The notes: generated from the letters alone by a model not told the origin. A stretch of DNA of 64,000 nucleotides from Veillonella sp. (GCF_018364065.1 NZ_JAGZMO010000001.1:358013-422012), one strand, 5' to 3'. Shown: positions 25,927-35,365, counted from the first letter of the stretch. Translations and numbers: made by a program.

Positions 25927-27142
25927 ACTGATTCCTCCCAAGATCTAAGATAATATACCCCTTAGTTGGAGTTCGCTCAATGCATCGCCTCAGTTCCAGG
26001 TTCAGTAGCCCCAGATGAAGCGCCCCCTCTGAAAGGTTCGTAAGCACCGCCAAGCGTTCCAGGGATGTTTCCCGTTCATTGCTCAGGGCCTCCAAAATCT
26101 TACGCTCCTCCACATTAAAGCTTATCATAGGTGTGCTATTATGGCTACTATCTTTTTTAACAGGCCCGAAATCATAGGCGCCGGAGGTGTTTGAGCCCTC
26201 AGGGGACTCATCAAATAAATTGCACATTACATGGCTCTTACCATGCCGCCCCCATCCATAGGCTTCAAGTATTTGCTCCGCTCTTGTGAGCAATGTGGCG
26301 CCCTGACTGACAAGCCAGTGATTGCCTTCAAAATCAGGAATGAGCACATTGCCCGGAATGGTATACACATCCCGTCCCTCATTTATAGCCAAATCTGCCG
26401 TTATTAAGGAGCCGCTGCGCGATTTTGCCTCTACCACGATTACCGCCTTGGCCAAACCGCTGATAATCCGATTGCGCATAGGAAAATGATAGGGCTTAGG
26501 TCCTACGCCGGGACCGTATTCGGACAACAATAAGCCTCCATCTTCCACGATTCGCCGAAATAAGAGCACATTGCTTTTCGGATAGGCCTGTTCCAGCCCG
26601 CATCCCATAACAGCAATAGTAGCACCGTTAGCGGCCAATACACCTTCATGGGAATACGAGTCAATCCCTTTAGCACCACCGCTTATGATAACTACACCGG
26701 CAGCCCCTAATTTAGAGGCCAGCACATTTGCCACATTGCGACCGTATACACTGCACTGCCGGGCACCTACCATGGCCACGGCCTCGCGCCGTTTTAAAAG
26801 ATTCACATTGCCACGATAAAAAAGTACCATAGGAGGATTGAAGATTTCTCTCAGCCCCTCCGGATACAATTCATCATCATAGCCGATAACACCTATCTGC
26901 CAACGGTCCAACTGCCCTTTCAGCCGCTCCAAATCAAATGAGACAACACCATCTTTTAAAGCGCCCTGTACGCGATCCGATAATTGTAACTTCGACCAGT
27001 CTACACGATTTTTTGCAATTAAAGACCAGGCCTTTTTAGGGGATCCCAATACTTCTAATACATGCTTTAGCGTTACACTCCCCACTCCTGGCAAGCACCC
27101 GAAAGCCGCTAAATAGAGCGCATCACCTTTTATTTCACTCAT
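25916..27142 (-). CDS. dprA: DNA processing protein DprA
   Basis: 408 residues. Loads RecA on incoming single-stranded DNA during transformation. The Rossmann-like DprA core has GARQCSVYGRNVA, SGGAKGIDSYSH and GCGLEQAYPKSN; a C-terminal winged helix (about 335-405) follows an Asn/Ser-rich linker, and a small SAM-like N-domain precedes. ATG with AGGAG 12 bp upstream. First gene of a run into topA (11-bp overlap), downstream of comM by 164 bp. Presence beside comM suggests natural competence potential, but no comEA/comEC genes are in view. Confidence 0.96.
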   Translation of the reverse strand: MSEIKGDALYLAAFGCLPGVGSVTLKHVLEVLGSPKKAWSLIAKNRVDWSKLQLSDRVQGALKDGVVSFDLERLKGQLDRWQIGVIGYDDELYPEGLREIFNPPMVLFYRGNVNLLKRREAVAMVGARQCSVYGRNVANVLASKLGAAGVVIISGGAKGIDSYSHEGVLAANGATIAVMGCGLEQAYPKSNVLLFRRIVEDGGLLLSEYGPGVGPKPYHFPMRNRIISGLAKAVIVVEAKSRSGSLITADLAINEGRDVYTIPGNVLIPDFEGNHWLVSQGATLLTRAEQILEAYGWGRHGKSHVMCNLFDESPEGSNTSGAYDFGPVKKDSSHNSTPMISFNVEERKILEALSNERETSLERLAVLTNLSEGALHLGLLNLELRRCIERTPTKGYIILDLGRNQFVH

Positions 27143-27238
27143 ACACTATCTCTACTCCTACATATCTTATTAGTTCATTAAATACATAACTTCAACTTTT
27201 CCCGACTATCCTATCTATTACTTATGCCTTCATCTACT

Positions 27239-27268
27239 GAATCTACAAACATTACCGGTTGTAGATTC
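27239..27268. repeat. 10-bp perfect inverted repeat upstream of dprA
   Basis: GAATCTACAA (27239-27248) and TTGTAGATTC (27259-27268), loop of 10. There is no U-tract on either side, so it is a doubtful terminator for comM. It may be an operator or leader structure of the dprA-topA operon. Confidence 0.5.
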
Positions 27269-27306
27269 TATCTATTCTATTTTATATTCACGCGCCTCAA
27301 ACAAAA

Positions 27307-28845
27307 TTAACTCGTACGATAGGTCAAAGCCTCTGCCAACTGAGCGCCATCTACTTTTTCCAAACCCTGTAAATCGCTGATTGTACGGGCCACTCGCAGG
27401 ATTCTGTCATAGCTGCGAATGCTGATGTGTAAATTGCGAAACGCATGTTCCAGCAATTTTTCACCTTCCGTAGTAAGACCTGCCGATTTTATTAATTGAC
27501 TATGGCTTAACTCACTATTGAGGCTCACATTTTCAAAATCATATTGTTTTATACGAAAAAGCTGACGCTCCCTCGCTTCCATCACGCGTTGCCGTATTAC
27601 TTCGGAGCCCTCCCCTTTCGCCTTCGTAACCAACTCTTCATAAGACGGCCGTGCCACATGGATCGTCATGTCCAATCGGTCCAACAAAGGTCCTGACAAC
27701 CGCTTCGTATAATTTTCTATCTGCCAGTCCGAGCAGGTACAATGATGACCTTCGCCACCTTCACGCCAGCCGCACGGACAGGGATTCATGGCCATGAGCA
27801 ATATAAACTTACAAGGATAGGAAAAATTGCCTCGTGCCCGACTAATATGAATTACACCTTCCTCCAAAGGCTGACGCAGAACCTCTAATACATTTCGTTG
27901 AAATTCAGGCGCTTCATCTAAAAACAGCACACCGCCATGACTCAGCGTAAGTTCGCCCGGCTTTGGAATGGCACCACCACCGGTCATGCCCGCCAAAGTT
28001 ATGGTATGATGGGGACTTCTAAAAGGGCGCTCGGTCATAAGCCCTCGGCCGTTCAACATGCCGGCCACACTATAAATACGGCTAATTTCGAGTTGCTCCT
28101 GTTCCGATAAAGTTGGCAAGATAGAGGGCATACACCGTGCCAACATGGTTTTTCCGGCTCCCGGTGAGCCGCTTAGGAGCACATGATGACCGCCGGCCGC
28201 CGCTATTTCCAATGCTTTCTTTGCCATCTGTTGCCCTTGAACAGTGGCAAAATCCTCCGATGCTTGCGTTTTACCCTCAACTTCAATATTCTTTTGTTCC
28301 GCTGTGACAAGTGCCTCAGGTTGAGACAACATATGCGTCAGTTCCTGAAGATAAGAGCTGACAATAACAGCTCCCTTGAAGCCGCAGCACATTTCTTCGC
28401 CACATTCCGTAGCGGTAACAATCGCGTCCATATTTGACTCACGGGCCTTTAAAGCCATAGCTAAGGCTCCACGTACCGGATGGATTCGGCCTTCTAAAGA
28501 TAATTCGCCAATAAATACGGTACGTAATAAGTCCTTCTGCACTAAGGAACCTTTTATAACAAGCTGTCTTGATGCGGCCAATATGCCCATGGCAATGGCC
28601 AAATCAAGTCCGGAGCCGTCCTTTTTCACATCTGCAGGCGCTAAGTTTACTACAATACGTTGCAAAGGAAATTCAAAGCCTGCATTGCGAATGGCGGCAC
28701 GCACCCGCTCCTTCGCTTCACGAACCGCCGCGGTAGGAAGTCCTACAATCTCAAAACACGGCAATCCTCTGGCAATATCCACCTCTACCTCAACGGGAAT
28801 CCCTTCAAGCCCCACAATAACCATTCCACACGTTTTTGCGTACAT
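27307..28845 (-). CDS. comM: ComM / YifB-family Mg-chelatase-like AAA+ ATPase
   Basis: 512 residues. N-terminal Lon-type domain (about 1-170, with NLAPADVKKDGSGLDLAIA), then an AAA+ domain with Walker A SGSPGAGKTML, the FRSPHHT and GELTLSHGGVLFLDE motifs, a zinc-binding CPCGW...HHCTC cluster, and a C-terminal lid. In Vibrio and related bacteria ComM is a helicase that helps branch migration during natural transformation. ATG with AGAGG about 6 bp upstream; 18 bp downstream of yraN. Confidence 0.95.
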   Translation of the reverse strand: MYAKTCGMVIVGLEGIPVEVEVDIARGLPCFEIVGLPTAAVREAKERVRAAIRNAGFEFPLQRIVVNLAPADVKKDGSGLDLAIAMGILAASRQLVIKGSLVQKDLLRTVFIGELSLEGRIHPVRGALAMALKARESNMDAIVTATECGEEMCCGFKGAVIVSSYLQELTHMLSQPEALVTAEQKNIEVEGKTQASEDFATVQGQQMAKKALEIAAAGGHHVLLSGSPGAGKTMLARCMPSILPTLSEQEQLEISRIYSVAGMLNGRGLMTERPFRSPHHTITLAGMTGGGAIPKPGELTLSHGGVLFLDEAPEFQRNVLEVLRQPLEEGVIHISRARGNFSYPCKFILLMAMNPCPCGWREGGEGHHCTCSDWQIENYTKRLSGPLLDRLDMTIHVARPSYEELVTKAKGEGSEVIRQRVMEARERQLFRIKQYDFENVSLNSELSHSQLIKSAGLTTEGEKLLEHAFRNLHISIRSYDRILRVARTISDLQGLEKVDGAQLAEALTYRTS

Positions 28846-28863
28846 AATCGACCTCTTTGCGAA

Positions 28864-29265
28864 TCACATAAAACATCCTTCTAAATGCCGCACGCGACTG
28901 ATTTGCTTCTCCACATACACTTCGATTACATCAAAGCGAATGTCATACGTATAAGCACCCGCGATTTGTTGTAAATACCAATTCAAACTACCTTTAATAT
29001 GTTGTTGCTTCTGCCTCGAAACAGCTTCGCAAGGCAATCCATAAGACTTGGTCCGGCGCGTCTTCACTTCCACAACAGCCAAAACATTATCCTTTTTCGC
29101 CACAATATCTATTTCACCGAACTTAGTGCGTAGATTAGTTTTCAAGATTGTATAATTATTAAATTCCAAGAAATCTCGTCCTATTTTTTCACCATATCGC
29201 CCTAATTCAAGATGTGACATTCCCTCCACATCGTACGGTTTGTTATATTTAATATATGTCTTCAT
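28864..29265 (-). CDS. yraN: YraN family (UPF0102) endonuclease-like protein
   Basis: 133 residues. Contains the restriction-endonuclease-like fold signature of the family: GRYGEKIGRDFLE, then GEIDIVAKKDN and VEVKTRRT, which supply the Asp and Glu-x-Lys metal-binding residues. The exact function is unsettled; the family is linked to Holliday-junction or DNA-repair roles by fold. Probably cotranscribed with comM (18-bp gap). GGGGTGG Shine-Dalgarno. Confidence 0.92.
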   Translation of the reverse strand: MKTYIKYNKPYDVEGMSHLELGRYGEKIGRDFLEFNNYTILKTNLRTKFGEIDIVAKKDNVLAVVEVKTRRTKSYGLPCEAVSRQKQQHIKGSLNWYLQQIAGAYTYDIRFDVIEVYVEKQISRVRHLEGCFM

Positions 29266-29501
29266 GCTTCCACCCCTCAGTTAAGGTAAAGGATAGCAAT
29301 ATTACATAAAAATGTAAACTCCGGTCATATGAGCTTCGAGAGGAAGTATAACTTAAAGTCATTGTCACATCTTGACATTTCTATCTCTTTATGCTTGATT
29401 ATCTCTTAATTCGGTTTCGTATTATTATTCACGAAAATTAAATTTTATTAATTTTGGCCATATGTCTTTGCCCCTATAGCCCTATTGTTCTCCATGCCCC
29501 A

Positions 29502-29577
29502 TTTTTCTTCTTTTCTTCCTTTCTTCCTTTCTTTCTTTTCTTTCTTTTCTTTCTTTCTTTTCTCTCTTTCCCCTTTT
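29502..29577. repeat. 76-bp homopyrimidine tract
   Basis: Uninterrupted C/T run built mainly of CTTT and CTTTT units. On the minus strand, which is transcribed on both sides, it is pure A/G. Mirror-symmetric stretches of this kind can form triplex (H-DNA) and can change length by slippage. Confidence 0.85.
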
Positions 29578-29671
29578 AGCCCCATATCCCTTTTACCTCC
29601 ATATCTCTATTTACCTCCATAGTCCCGTCATAAATTAATTACTATTTAGAAACGATTACTTTTTAGAGATG

Positions 29672-29712
29672 CAAAAAGCATGACTCGTACAAAATCGTAC
29701 GGTCATGCTCTT
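29672..29712 (-). terminator. Terminator of rbgA-rnhB
   Basis: Arms AGCATGACCGTAC / GTACGAGTCATGCT in minus sense (one bulge) followed by TTTTGC. Starts about 45 bp after the rnhB stop. Confidence 0.8.
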
Positions 29713-29753
29713 AAAATTTTATATTTTTTGTTTTATATTTTATGTATAACGCC

Positions 29754-30542
29754 CTACTTAAATCCTACCATTGTTTTTATCGGTTCAAAGCTCTTGCGAT
29801 GTAATGGTGTTACACCCTGGTTTTCCAAGGCTTCACGATGTAATGGCGTAAAATACCCCTTGTGAACGGCAAAGCCATAACCCGGGTATTCGTCTTCTAA
29901 GGACTCCATGTAGCGGTCACGAGTTACTTTCGCAATGATTGACGCCGCTGCAATGGATGCACTCTTGGAATCGCCCTTAATGAGGGATTCTACAGGTACC
30001 GTCAAATCCGGCAACGGCATGGCATCCACCAATACTGCTTCCGCCTGTACTTTTAATGTGCTGATAGCTTCGTACATAGCCTGACGAGTGGCCTGGTAAA
30101 TGTTTAATTTGTCGATTATCTCAGGTCCGTAAGAAATACAGCTTACAGCTACTGCCTCCGCCATGATTTGATCATACAGGCTGTCACGCTTTTGAGGCGA
30201 CAACTTCTTAGAATCATTTAAGCCGCTTAGGAACAAATTGGGCGGTAATATAACGGCTGCCACAGTAACAGGACCTGCAATCGGTCCACGCCCCACTTCG
30301 TCGACGCCGGCCACATGATACAAGCCTTCTTCGTAAAAACTATTTTCATACGTATACAGATTGTCGATGCGCTGTTTTTCCAACAGCACCTTTTTCTGCC
30401 GCATTACATAGGCTTGGGCCAATTTACGTACGGAAGAACGAGAATCTTCCTGAGCCCACAGCAAATAATCGAACTCTACGGAGCCGTCAAGCAATTCTTT
30501 AATTTGACCTACTTTTAACTTGCGAAATTCCTCTTGTGTCAT
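29754..30542 (-). CDS. rnhB: Ribonuclease HII
   Basis: 262 residues. Cuts RNA in RNA-DNA hybrids and at misincorporated ribonucleotides. Catalytic acidic residues appear in GVDEVGRGPIAGP, in the LNDSKKLSPQKR block, in LVDAMPLPD, and in the GDSKSASIAAASIIAKVTRD signature region. An N-terminal extension of about 70 residues precedes the catalytic core, as in Bacillus. ATG with GAGGAG; this Shine-Dalgarno is also the last Glu codons of rbgA, so the two are coupled. Confidence 0.96.
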   Translation of the reverse strand: MTQEEFRKLKVGQIKELLDGSVEFDYLLWAQEDSRSSVRKLAQAYVMRQKKVLLEKQRIDNLYTYENSFYEEGLYHVAGVDEVGRGPIAGPVTVAAVILPPNLFLSGLNDSKKLSPQKRDSLYDQIMAEAVAVSCISYGPEIIDKLNIYQATRQAMYEAISTLKVQAEAVLVDAMPLPDLTVPVESLIKGDSKSASIAAASIIAKVTRDRYMESLEDEYPGYGFAVHKGYFTPLHREALENQGVTPLHRKSFEPIKTMVGFK

Positions 30543-30544
30543 GA

Positions 30545-31525
30545 CTACTCCTCAGTACTTGTATGTGCCTGTGCTTCTGTATTCTCCGGAGCATTCTCCT
30601 GAGCGCTGTCCCGTTCTTCATCGGATGCGTCTTCGCTTTGCAGCGCTTCTTCCTGCACGGAATCCAATGTTAAGAAACCTAATTTAGAGCTGCGATAATC
30701 TGTTAAAATGATGCGACGAGCCTTTTCCAAATCAACTACACCGCCGCTTACTAAACATCCTCGACGACGGCCGATAGTTTCCAATAAAGATTCTGTGTCA
30801 GCCAATTCTTCATCAGTCAATTTATAACGGGTCTGTAAAATCTGAGGATCCGCCTCTTTAATTTGACGAAGTAACTGCTTCATAACGGACTCTAAATCAT
30901 ACACATCGTCAGAAATGGCGCCTGTCATAGCCAAACGGGCCGCTGCACGCTGGTCTTCCAACTTAGGCCAGAGTACACCCGGCGTATCAAGAAGCTCAAG
31001 GTTCTTGCCGATTTTAACCCATTGCTGACCGCGTGTATGACCCGGTTTATCTGCCGTACGAGTTGCTGCGGCACCGGCTAATTTATTGATCAAGGTGGAC
31101 TTCCCTACGTTAGGAATCCCTAAAATGATGGTGCGTACAGAACGGCTGCGAATGCCCTTCTTTAACCATTTGTCGATGATTGGACGAGCCAATTCTTCCA
31201 CCACTTTTACAAGCTGTTTATTCCCCTTGCCTGTTTTCGAGTCAATGGCCAATACTTTCACGCCTTGAGCGGTGAAATACTCGATCCACTCCTTGGTGAC
31301 TTTCTTATCTGCCAAGTCGGCCTTGTTGAGCACGATAACATGCGGTTTCTGACCTACCAGCTCACTGATAACAGGATTGGCACTGCTTCGAGGAATACGC
31401 GCATCTAACAGTTCGATGACCACGTCTACCTTTTTTATATATTCCTTAATCATTTTAGTGGCTTTCGCCATGTGCCCCGGGAACCAGTGCACTACAGGGA
31501 AAATATCTTGTTTCATATCTGCCAT
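30545..31525 (-). CDS. rbgA: Ribosome biogenesis GTPase RbgA/YlqF
   Basis: 326 residues. Circularly permuted GTPase that helps mature the 50S subunit: G4 NKAD comes first (near 62), then G1 GIPNVGKST (about 130) and G3 DTPG. HWFPGHMAKA at the start is typical. The C-terminal 30 residues are an acidic Glu/Asp/Ala/Thr tail not needed in the family. ATG with GGAGG 7 bp upstream. In many Firmicutes a signal peptidase gene lies between rplS and this gene; here there is only a 300-bp gap. Confidence 0.95.
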   Translation of the reverse strand: MADMKQDIFPVVHWFPGHMAKATKMIKEYIKKVDVVIELLDARIPRSSANPVISELVGQKPHVIVLNKADLADKKVTKEWIEYFTAQGVKVLAIDSKTGKGNKQLVKVVEELARPIIDKWLKKGIRSRSVRTIILGIPNVGKSTLINKLAGAAATRTADKPGHTRGQQWVKIGKNLELLDTPGVLWPKLEDQRAAARLAMTGAISDDVYDLESVMKQLLRQIKEADPQILQTRYKLTDEELADTESLLETIGRRRGCLVSGGVVDLEKARRIILTDYRSSKLGFLTLDSVQEEALQSEDASDEERDSAQENAPENTEAQAHTSTEE

Positions 31526-31825
31526 GTGTACGCCTCCTTACTTATATATTCATCAGTTTTAATTGCCTTGTTAGTATACAAATCTATTATACAATACTTT
31601 CTGCCATTCATTGAAAGCTATATATAATAGTCGTATATTTTTCAAGTAAATCCGTAAAATCTCATCGTTTTAAAGTCATATGAACGAAAAAACCTATGCG
31701 GATTTTATATACTACTCACACCATTGGAGTGAGTCAATCGGTAAAAATTTAATACAGTTAATTTGTATGGTAACTTTTTGAGAAAAAAATAAAGGACTGC
31801 CATAGGCAGCCCTCTATTTGAAAGA
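31526..31825. other. Intergenic region between rbgA and rplS
   Basis: 300 bp without a gene. It contains the rplS terminator at its right end and, on the minus strand, a TATAAT (31591-31586) about 60 bp upstream of rbgA with only a weak -35. No lepB remnant is recognisable. Confidence 0.5.
31782..31815 (-). terminator. rplS terminator
   Basis: Minus sense GGGCTGCC-TAT-GGCAGTCC hairpin (31812-31793) followed by TTTATTTTTTT, starting about 13 bp after the rplS stop. Confidence 0.9.
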
Positions 31826-32167
31826 TTAGCGTTTTTCGCGAATACGCGCAGCTTTACCAGTGAGATTACGTAAGTAGTACAATTTTGCACGACGAACAAC
31901 ACCACGACGCATAACTTCAATTTTAGCTAAACGTGGGCTGTGTACTGGGAAAGTACGTTCAACGCCAACACCGGAAGCGATACGACGAACAGTGAAAGTT
32001 TCACGAACGCTACCGCCTTGACGGTTGATTACCAAACCTTCGAAGATCTGGATACGTTCACGGGAACCTTCCACAACCTTTACGTGTACACGAACTGTGT
32101 CTCCGGCGCGGAATGCAGGAATGTCTGCACGAAGTTGTTCTTGCTCAATTACGTTAATAATGTTCAC
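31826..32167 (-). CDS. rplS: 50S ribosomal protein L19
   Basis: 113 residues, the normal L19 length, when started at the GTG at 32167, which has GGAGG 8 bp upstream; a longer frame adds 12 residues not found in L19. Blocks IPAFRAGDTVRVHVKV, FEGLVINRQG and RRGVVRRAKLYYLR are diagnostic. L19 sits at the 30S-50S interface. Has its own promoter and terminator. Confidence 0.97.
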   Translation of the reverse strand: MNIINVIEQEQLRADIPAFRAGDTVRVHVKVVEGSRERIQIFEGLVINRQGGSVRETFTVRRIASGVGVERTFPVHSPRLAKIEVMRRGVVRRAKLYYLRNLTGKAARIREKR

Positions 32168-32241
32168 TTTATTTTCCTCCTTATTGTAGACATTCTTACC
32201 CATACTTCATAGGCAGCGGACTATCTCAAATTAACAGAACA

Positions 32242-32271
32242 ATCATACCATAAAGAACAAACTCTTGACAA
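32242..32271 (-). promoter_or_regulatory. rplS promoter, -35 inside the glyS terminator stem
   Basis: Minus strand TTGTCA (32271-32266), 18-bp spacer, TATGAT (32247-32242) preceded by TGG, an extended -10. The -35 hexamer is part of the hairpin arm that ends the glyQS transcript. Confidence 0.6.
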
Positions 32272-32303
32272 GGACTTTTTTTGAACTTGTCAAGAGTTTT
32301 TGA
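32259..32303 (-). terminator. glyQ-glyS terminator
   Basis: Perfect 14-bp arms AAACTCTTGACAAG / CTTGTCAAGAGTTT around a 13-nt loop, then TTTGTTCT in minus sense. About 135 bp after the glyS stop. Confidence 0.75.
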
Positions 32304-32436
32304 TTTATCTTCAGTTTTTAACCATTTTAAGCAAATAATTTTTACTTTTTACCATCTTATAACAATTACTTTAAATTTTCAATCCTTATAAGAAAGTTTA
32401 AAAATTATAACTGCCAAATTTACTACTCACAGTTAA

Positions 32437-34488
32437 TTATTTCAAAGCACTTACATCGCCGATAGCGTACATTACTTCATAAGCCAAGCGAACTAACTGT
32501 AAACGGTTTGCTTTCACTGCTTCGTTGTCTACCATAATCATAACGGCGTCGAAGAATGCGCTGATAGCCGGTACCAATGTTTCAGGCAATGCTACAACAG
32601 CTGCATAATCGCCTGCTTCATAAGCGGCTTGAGATGCTTCATAGGCTTTAACAGCCACATCATATAATGCCTGTTCTTCCTTAGCTTCGAAAAGCGCTGT
32701 ATCTACAGCTGTATAAGACAAGTCTTTTACCAAGTTGTACATACGTGTGAAGGCCTGAACCAATTCTACGTTTTCATCAACACGATGGTTCATGATAGCC
32801 GTTACCAAACCGTCTGCCGCTGCAACTGTAGTCGTTTCTTTGGAAAGAACCAAATCGATAACAGCATGAGGAATTTGACGATCAAGGTAAATATTTTTAA
32901 GGCGAAGTACGAAGAAATGAGCCAATTGTTCCACGATTTCATCGTGTTTGCTTTCTTCAACGCCCAACAAGCTCAAATCTGCACGCCAAATGGTTTCCAA
33001 GGACACATTGAAGCCGCTCTGGCTTAAAATGTTAAGCACACCGATAGTTTGACGGCGCAATGCATATGGATCCTGGGAGCCTGTAGGAATCAATCCGCGG
33101 CTGAATGTAGCCACGATATTGTCTACTTTATCGATAATACTCAAGATTTTGCCGGCCGGAGTTTGTGGTAAAATGTCGCCTGCAAAGCGTGGTAAATATT
33201 GTTCGAAAATAGCTTCCGCCACTTCAGTGGATTCACCGTCCAATAAGGCATATTCTTTACCGATAATCCCTTGAAGTTCAGTGAACTCAGTTACCATACC
33301 GGTCGTTAAGTCAGTCTTAGCCAACACGGTAGCGCGTTCCAGTTCAGCCATTTCATCTTCTTCAAGACCGCACATGTCGCCGAGCATCGTGCCCAATTCC
33401 AAGAGGCGGTTTGTTTTGTCAGCCAAGTTGCCCAAGCCTTCCTGGAATACGATCTTAGTTAAACGGTCAGTTCTGTCAGCCAATGCCAATTTGCGGTCTT
33501 CGTTGAAGAAGAACTTCGCATCGTCAAGACGAGCGCGCAATACGCGTTCGTTACCGGCAGCGACTACGTCAAGGCTCTGAGCGTCACCGTTGCGTACAGT
33601 AAGGAACATTGGCAATAATTTGCCGTCCTTATCTGTAAGCGGGAAATAACGCTGATGGTCTTTCATCGGCGTAATAACAGCCGCATCAGGCAAGTTCAAG
33701 TACGATGTATCAAATGTACCACAGAGCGCTGTCGGATATTCAACCAAGTACAATACTTCGTCCAATAAATCTTCATCCCACATAATAGTGGCGTTCTTTT
33801 CAGCAGCAATAGCTTCCAATTGTTCCACAATCATTTTACGGCGTTTTTCAGGTTCAACGATAACGAAGTTATCTTCCAAAGCCTGCACATAATCAGCCGG
33901 ATGCTGTACTAAAATGCCGCGATTTCCCAAGAAACGATGACCGCGACTGAATGTGGAGGAACGAACACCGGCAAATTCTACAGGAATCAAAGCTGTATCT
34001 AAAAGTGCTAAAATCCAGCGTACAGGACGGATGAATTTATCATCCAAGTTGCCCCAGTGCATAGATTTAGGGAAGCTCAAGTCGTGAATTAATTCAGGCA
34101 ATACGGTGGTGAAAATATCCATCGCATCTACACCTTCAGTAGTGGTGTCAGCGTAAATGTAGCCGTCTTCCACAACTAAGTCTTTCACATCAATCCCTTT
34201 GCCGCGAGCAAAGCCCTGCGCTGCTTTTGTAGGGTTGCCGTCAGCGTCAAATGCGATAGACGAGGAAGGACCTTTATGACGTTCACTCAATGTATCAGAT
34301 TTGTCATTTACACCGTCGATCATCAAAGTAACACGGCGAGGTGTACCCATTGTGCGGATTGTTTTATATCCCAAATGATGTTCTTTTAATTTAGCTTCTG
34401 TTAAGGAGTTAAGTTGCGATAAAATGCCGGGCATGGCACCTGCCGGAATTTCTTCAGCGCCGATTTCAAACAATAGATCTTTGGCCAT
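32437..34488 (-). CDS. glyS: Glycine--tRNA ligase beta subunit
   Basis: 683 residues. Beta chain of the bacterial alpha2beta2 GlyRS, carrying tRNA-binding and anticodon-recognition parts. Begins LLFEIGAEEIPAGAMPG; shows the HD-type central region (GIIGKEYALLDGE), the FSRGLIPTGSQDPYALRRQTIG motif and a C-terminal DALR-like anticodon domain. Starts 1 bp beyond the glyQ stop, so the two subunits are coupled. Confidence 0.97.
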   Translation of the reverse strand: MAKDLLFEIGAEEIPAGAMPGILSQLNSLTEAKLKEHHLGYKTIRTMGTPRRVTLMIDGVNDKSDTLSERHKGPSSSIAFDADGNPTKAAQGFARGKGIDVKDLVVEDGYIYADTTTEGVDAMDIFTTVLPELIHDLSFPKSMHWGNLDDKFIRPVRWILALLDTALIPVEFAGVRSSTFSRGHRFLGNRGILVQHPADYVQALEDNFVIVEPEKRRKMIVEQLEAIAAEKNATIMWDEDLLDEVLYLVEYPTALCGTFDTSYLNLPDAAVITPMKDHQRYFPLTDKDGKLLPMFLTVRNGDAQSLDVVAAGNERVLRARLDDAKFFFNEDRKLALADRTDRLTKIVFQEGLGNLADKTNRLLELGTMLGDMCGLEEDEMAELERATVLAKTDLTTGMVTEFTELQGIIGKEYALLDGESTEVAEAIFEQYLPRFAGDILPQTPAGKILSIIDKVDNIVATFSRGLIPTGSQDPYALRRQTIGVLNILSQSGFNVSLETIWRADLSLLGVEESKHDEIVEQLAHFFVLRLKNIYLDRQIPHAVIDLVLSKETTTVAAADGLVTAIMNHRVDENVELVQAFTRMYNLVKDLSYTAVDTALFEAKEEQALYDVAVKAYEASQAAYEAGDYAAVVALPETLVPAISAFFDAVMIMVDNEAVKANRLQLVRLAYEVMYAIGDVSALK

Positions 34489-34489
34489 C

Positions 34490-35365
34490 TTATTTATCTC
34501 CTTTCAACATTGGGAAGCCGAGCGATTCCCGTTTATCTAAATACGCCTGTGCACAAATACGAGCCAAGTTACGTACGCGACCGATGAAAGCCGTACGTTC
34601 GCTAATACTGATAGCACCGCGTGAGTCTAACAAGTTAAATGTGTGGGAGCATTTCAACACATAGTCATAGGCAGGTAAAATATAGCCTTCTTCGCAAATT
34701 CGTTTTGCTTCTTTTTCGTACATGTCGAATAAAGTGAAGAGCATATCTGTATCAGCCAATTCGAAGCTGTAAGCGGACTGTTCCACTTCATTTAAGTGCC
34801 AAACGTCACCGTAAGTAACGTTTTCATTCCATTTCAAGTCATATACGTTTTCAACGCCCTGAATGTACATGGCCAAACGTTCAAGACCGTACGTAATTTC
34901 AACGGATACCGGTTTTACATCGATACTGCCCACTTGCTGGAAGTACGTAAACTGTGTAACTTCCATGCCGTCGAGCCAAACTTCCCAGCCAAGACCCCAG
35001 GCGCCCAATGTAGGAGATTCCCAGTTATCTTCAACGAAGCGAATGTCATGGTCATTACCATGAATACCCAACACTTCAAGACTTTTTAAATATAATTCCT
35101 GAATATTATCAGGAGACGGTTTAATAATAACCTGAAATTGATGATGTTGATATAGACGATTAGGATTATCCCCGTAACGTCCGTCAGCAGGACGACGAGA
35201 AGGCTCTACATAACATACGGACCACGGTTCAGGACCGATTGCTCGTAAAAATGTGGCAGGGTTCATTGTACCTGCACCTTTCTCCATATCATATGGCTGT
35301 TCCAAAATACAGCCTTGTTCTGCCCAGAATTTTTGCAGATTTAAAATAATTTCTTGAAATGTCAT
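34490..35365 (-). CDS. glyQ: Glycine--tRNA ligase alpha subunit
   Basis: 291 residues, catalytic class II subunit. FWAEQGCILEQPYDMEKGAG, GAGTMNPATFLRAIGPEPW and TYGLERLAMYIQG are the class II and GlyQ signatures. ATG with AGGAGG 7 bp upstream. The promoter lies only about 50 bp upstream, so there is no T-box riboswitch, which regulates glyQS in many other Firmicutes. Confidence 0.97.
   Translation of the reverse strand: MTFQEIILNLQKFWAEQGCILEQPYDMEKGAGTMNPATFLRAIGPEPWSVCYVEPSRRPADGRYGDNPNRLYQHHQFQVIIKPSPDNIQELYLKSLEVLGIHGNDHDIRFVEDNWESPTLGAWGLGWEVWLDGMEVTQFTYFQQVGSIDVKPVSVEITYGLERLAMYIQGVENVYDLKWNENVTYGDVWHLNEVEQSAYSFELADTDMLFTLFDMYEKEAKRICEEGYILPAYDYVLKCSHTFNLLDSRGAISISERTAFIGRVRNLARICAQAYLDKRESLGFPMLKGDK

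Larger units (their letters stand above)
29266..29753. other. Intergenic region with long polypyrimidine tract
   Basis: 488 bp with no credible gene. It holds the rnhB terminator (29672-29712) and a 76-base run of pure C/T (29502-29577). Imperfect repeats of ...TTTTACCTCCATAT... follow the tract (about 29590-29625). The yraN promoter must lie in the AT-rich part at 29280-29460, but no good hexamer pair stands out. Confidence 0.6.

Noticed and set aside
32168..32203. Longer L19 start
   Set aside because: The 12 extra residues are not part of L19, and GGAGG lies correctly upstream of the GTG at 32167.
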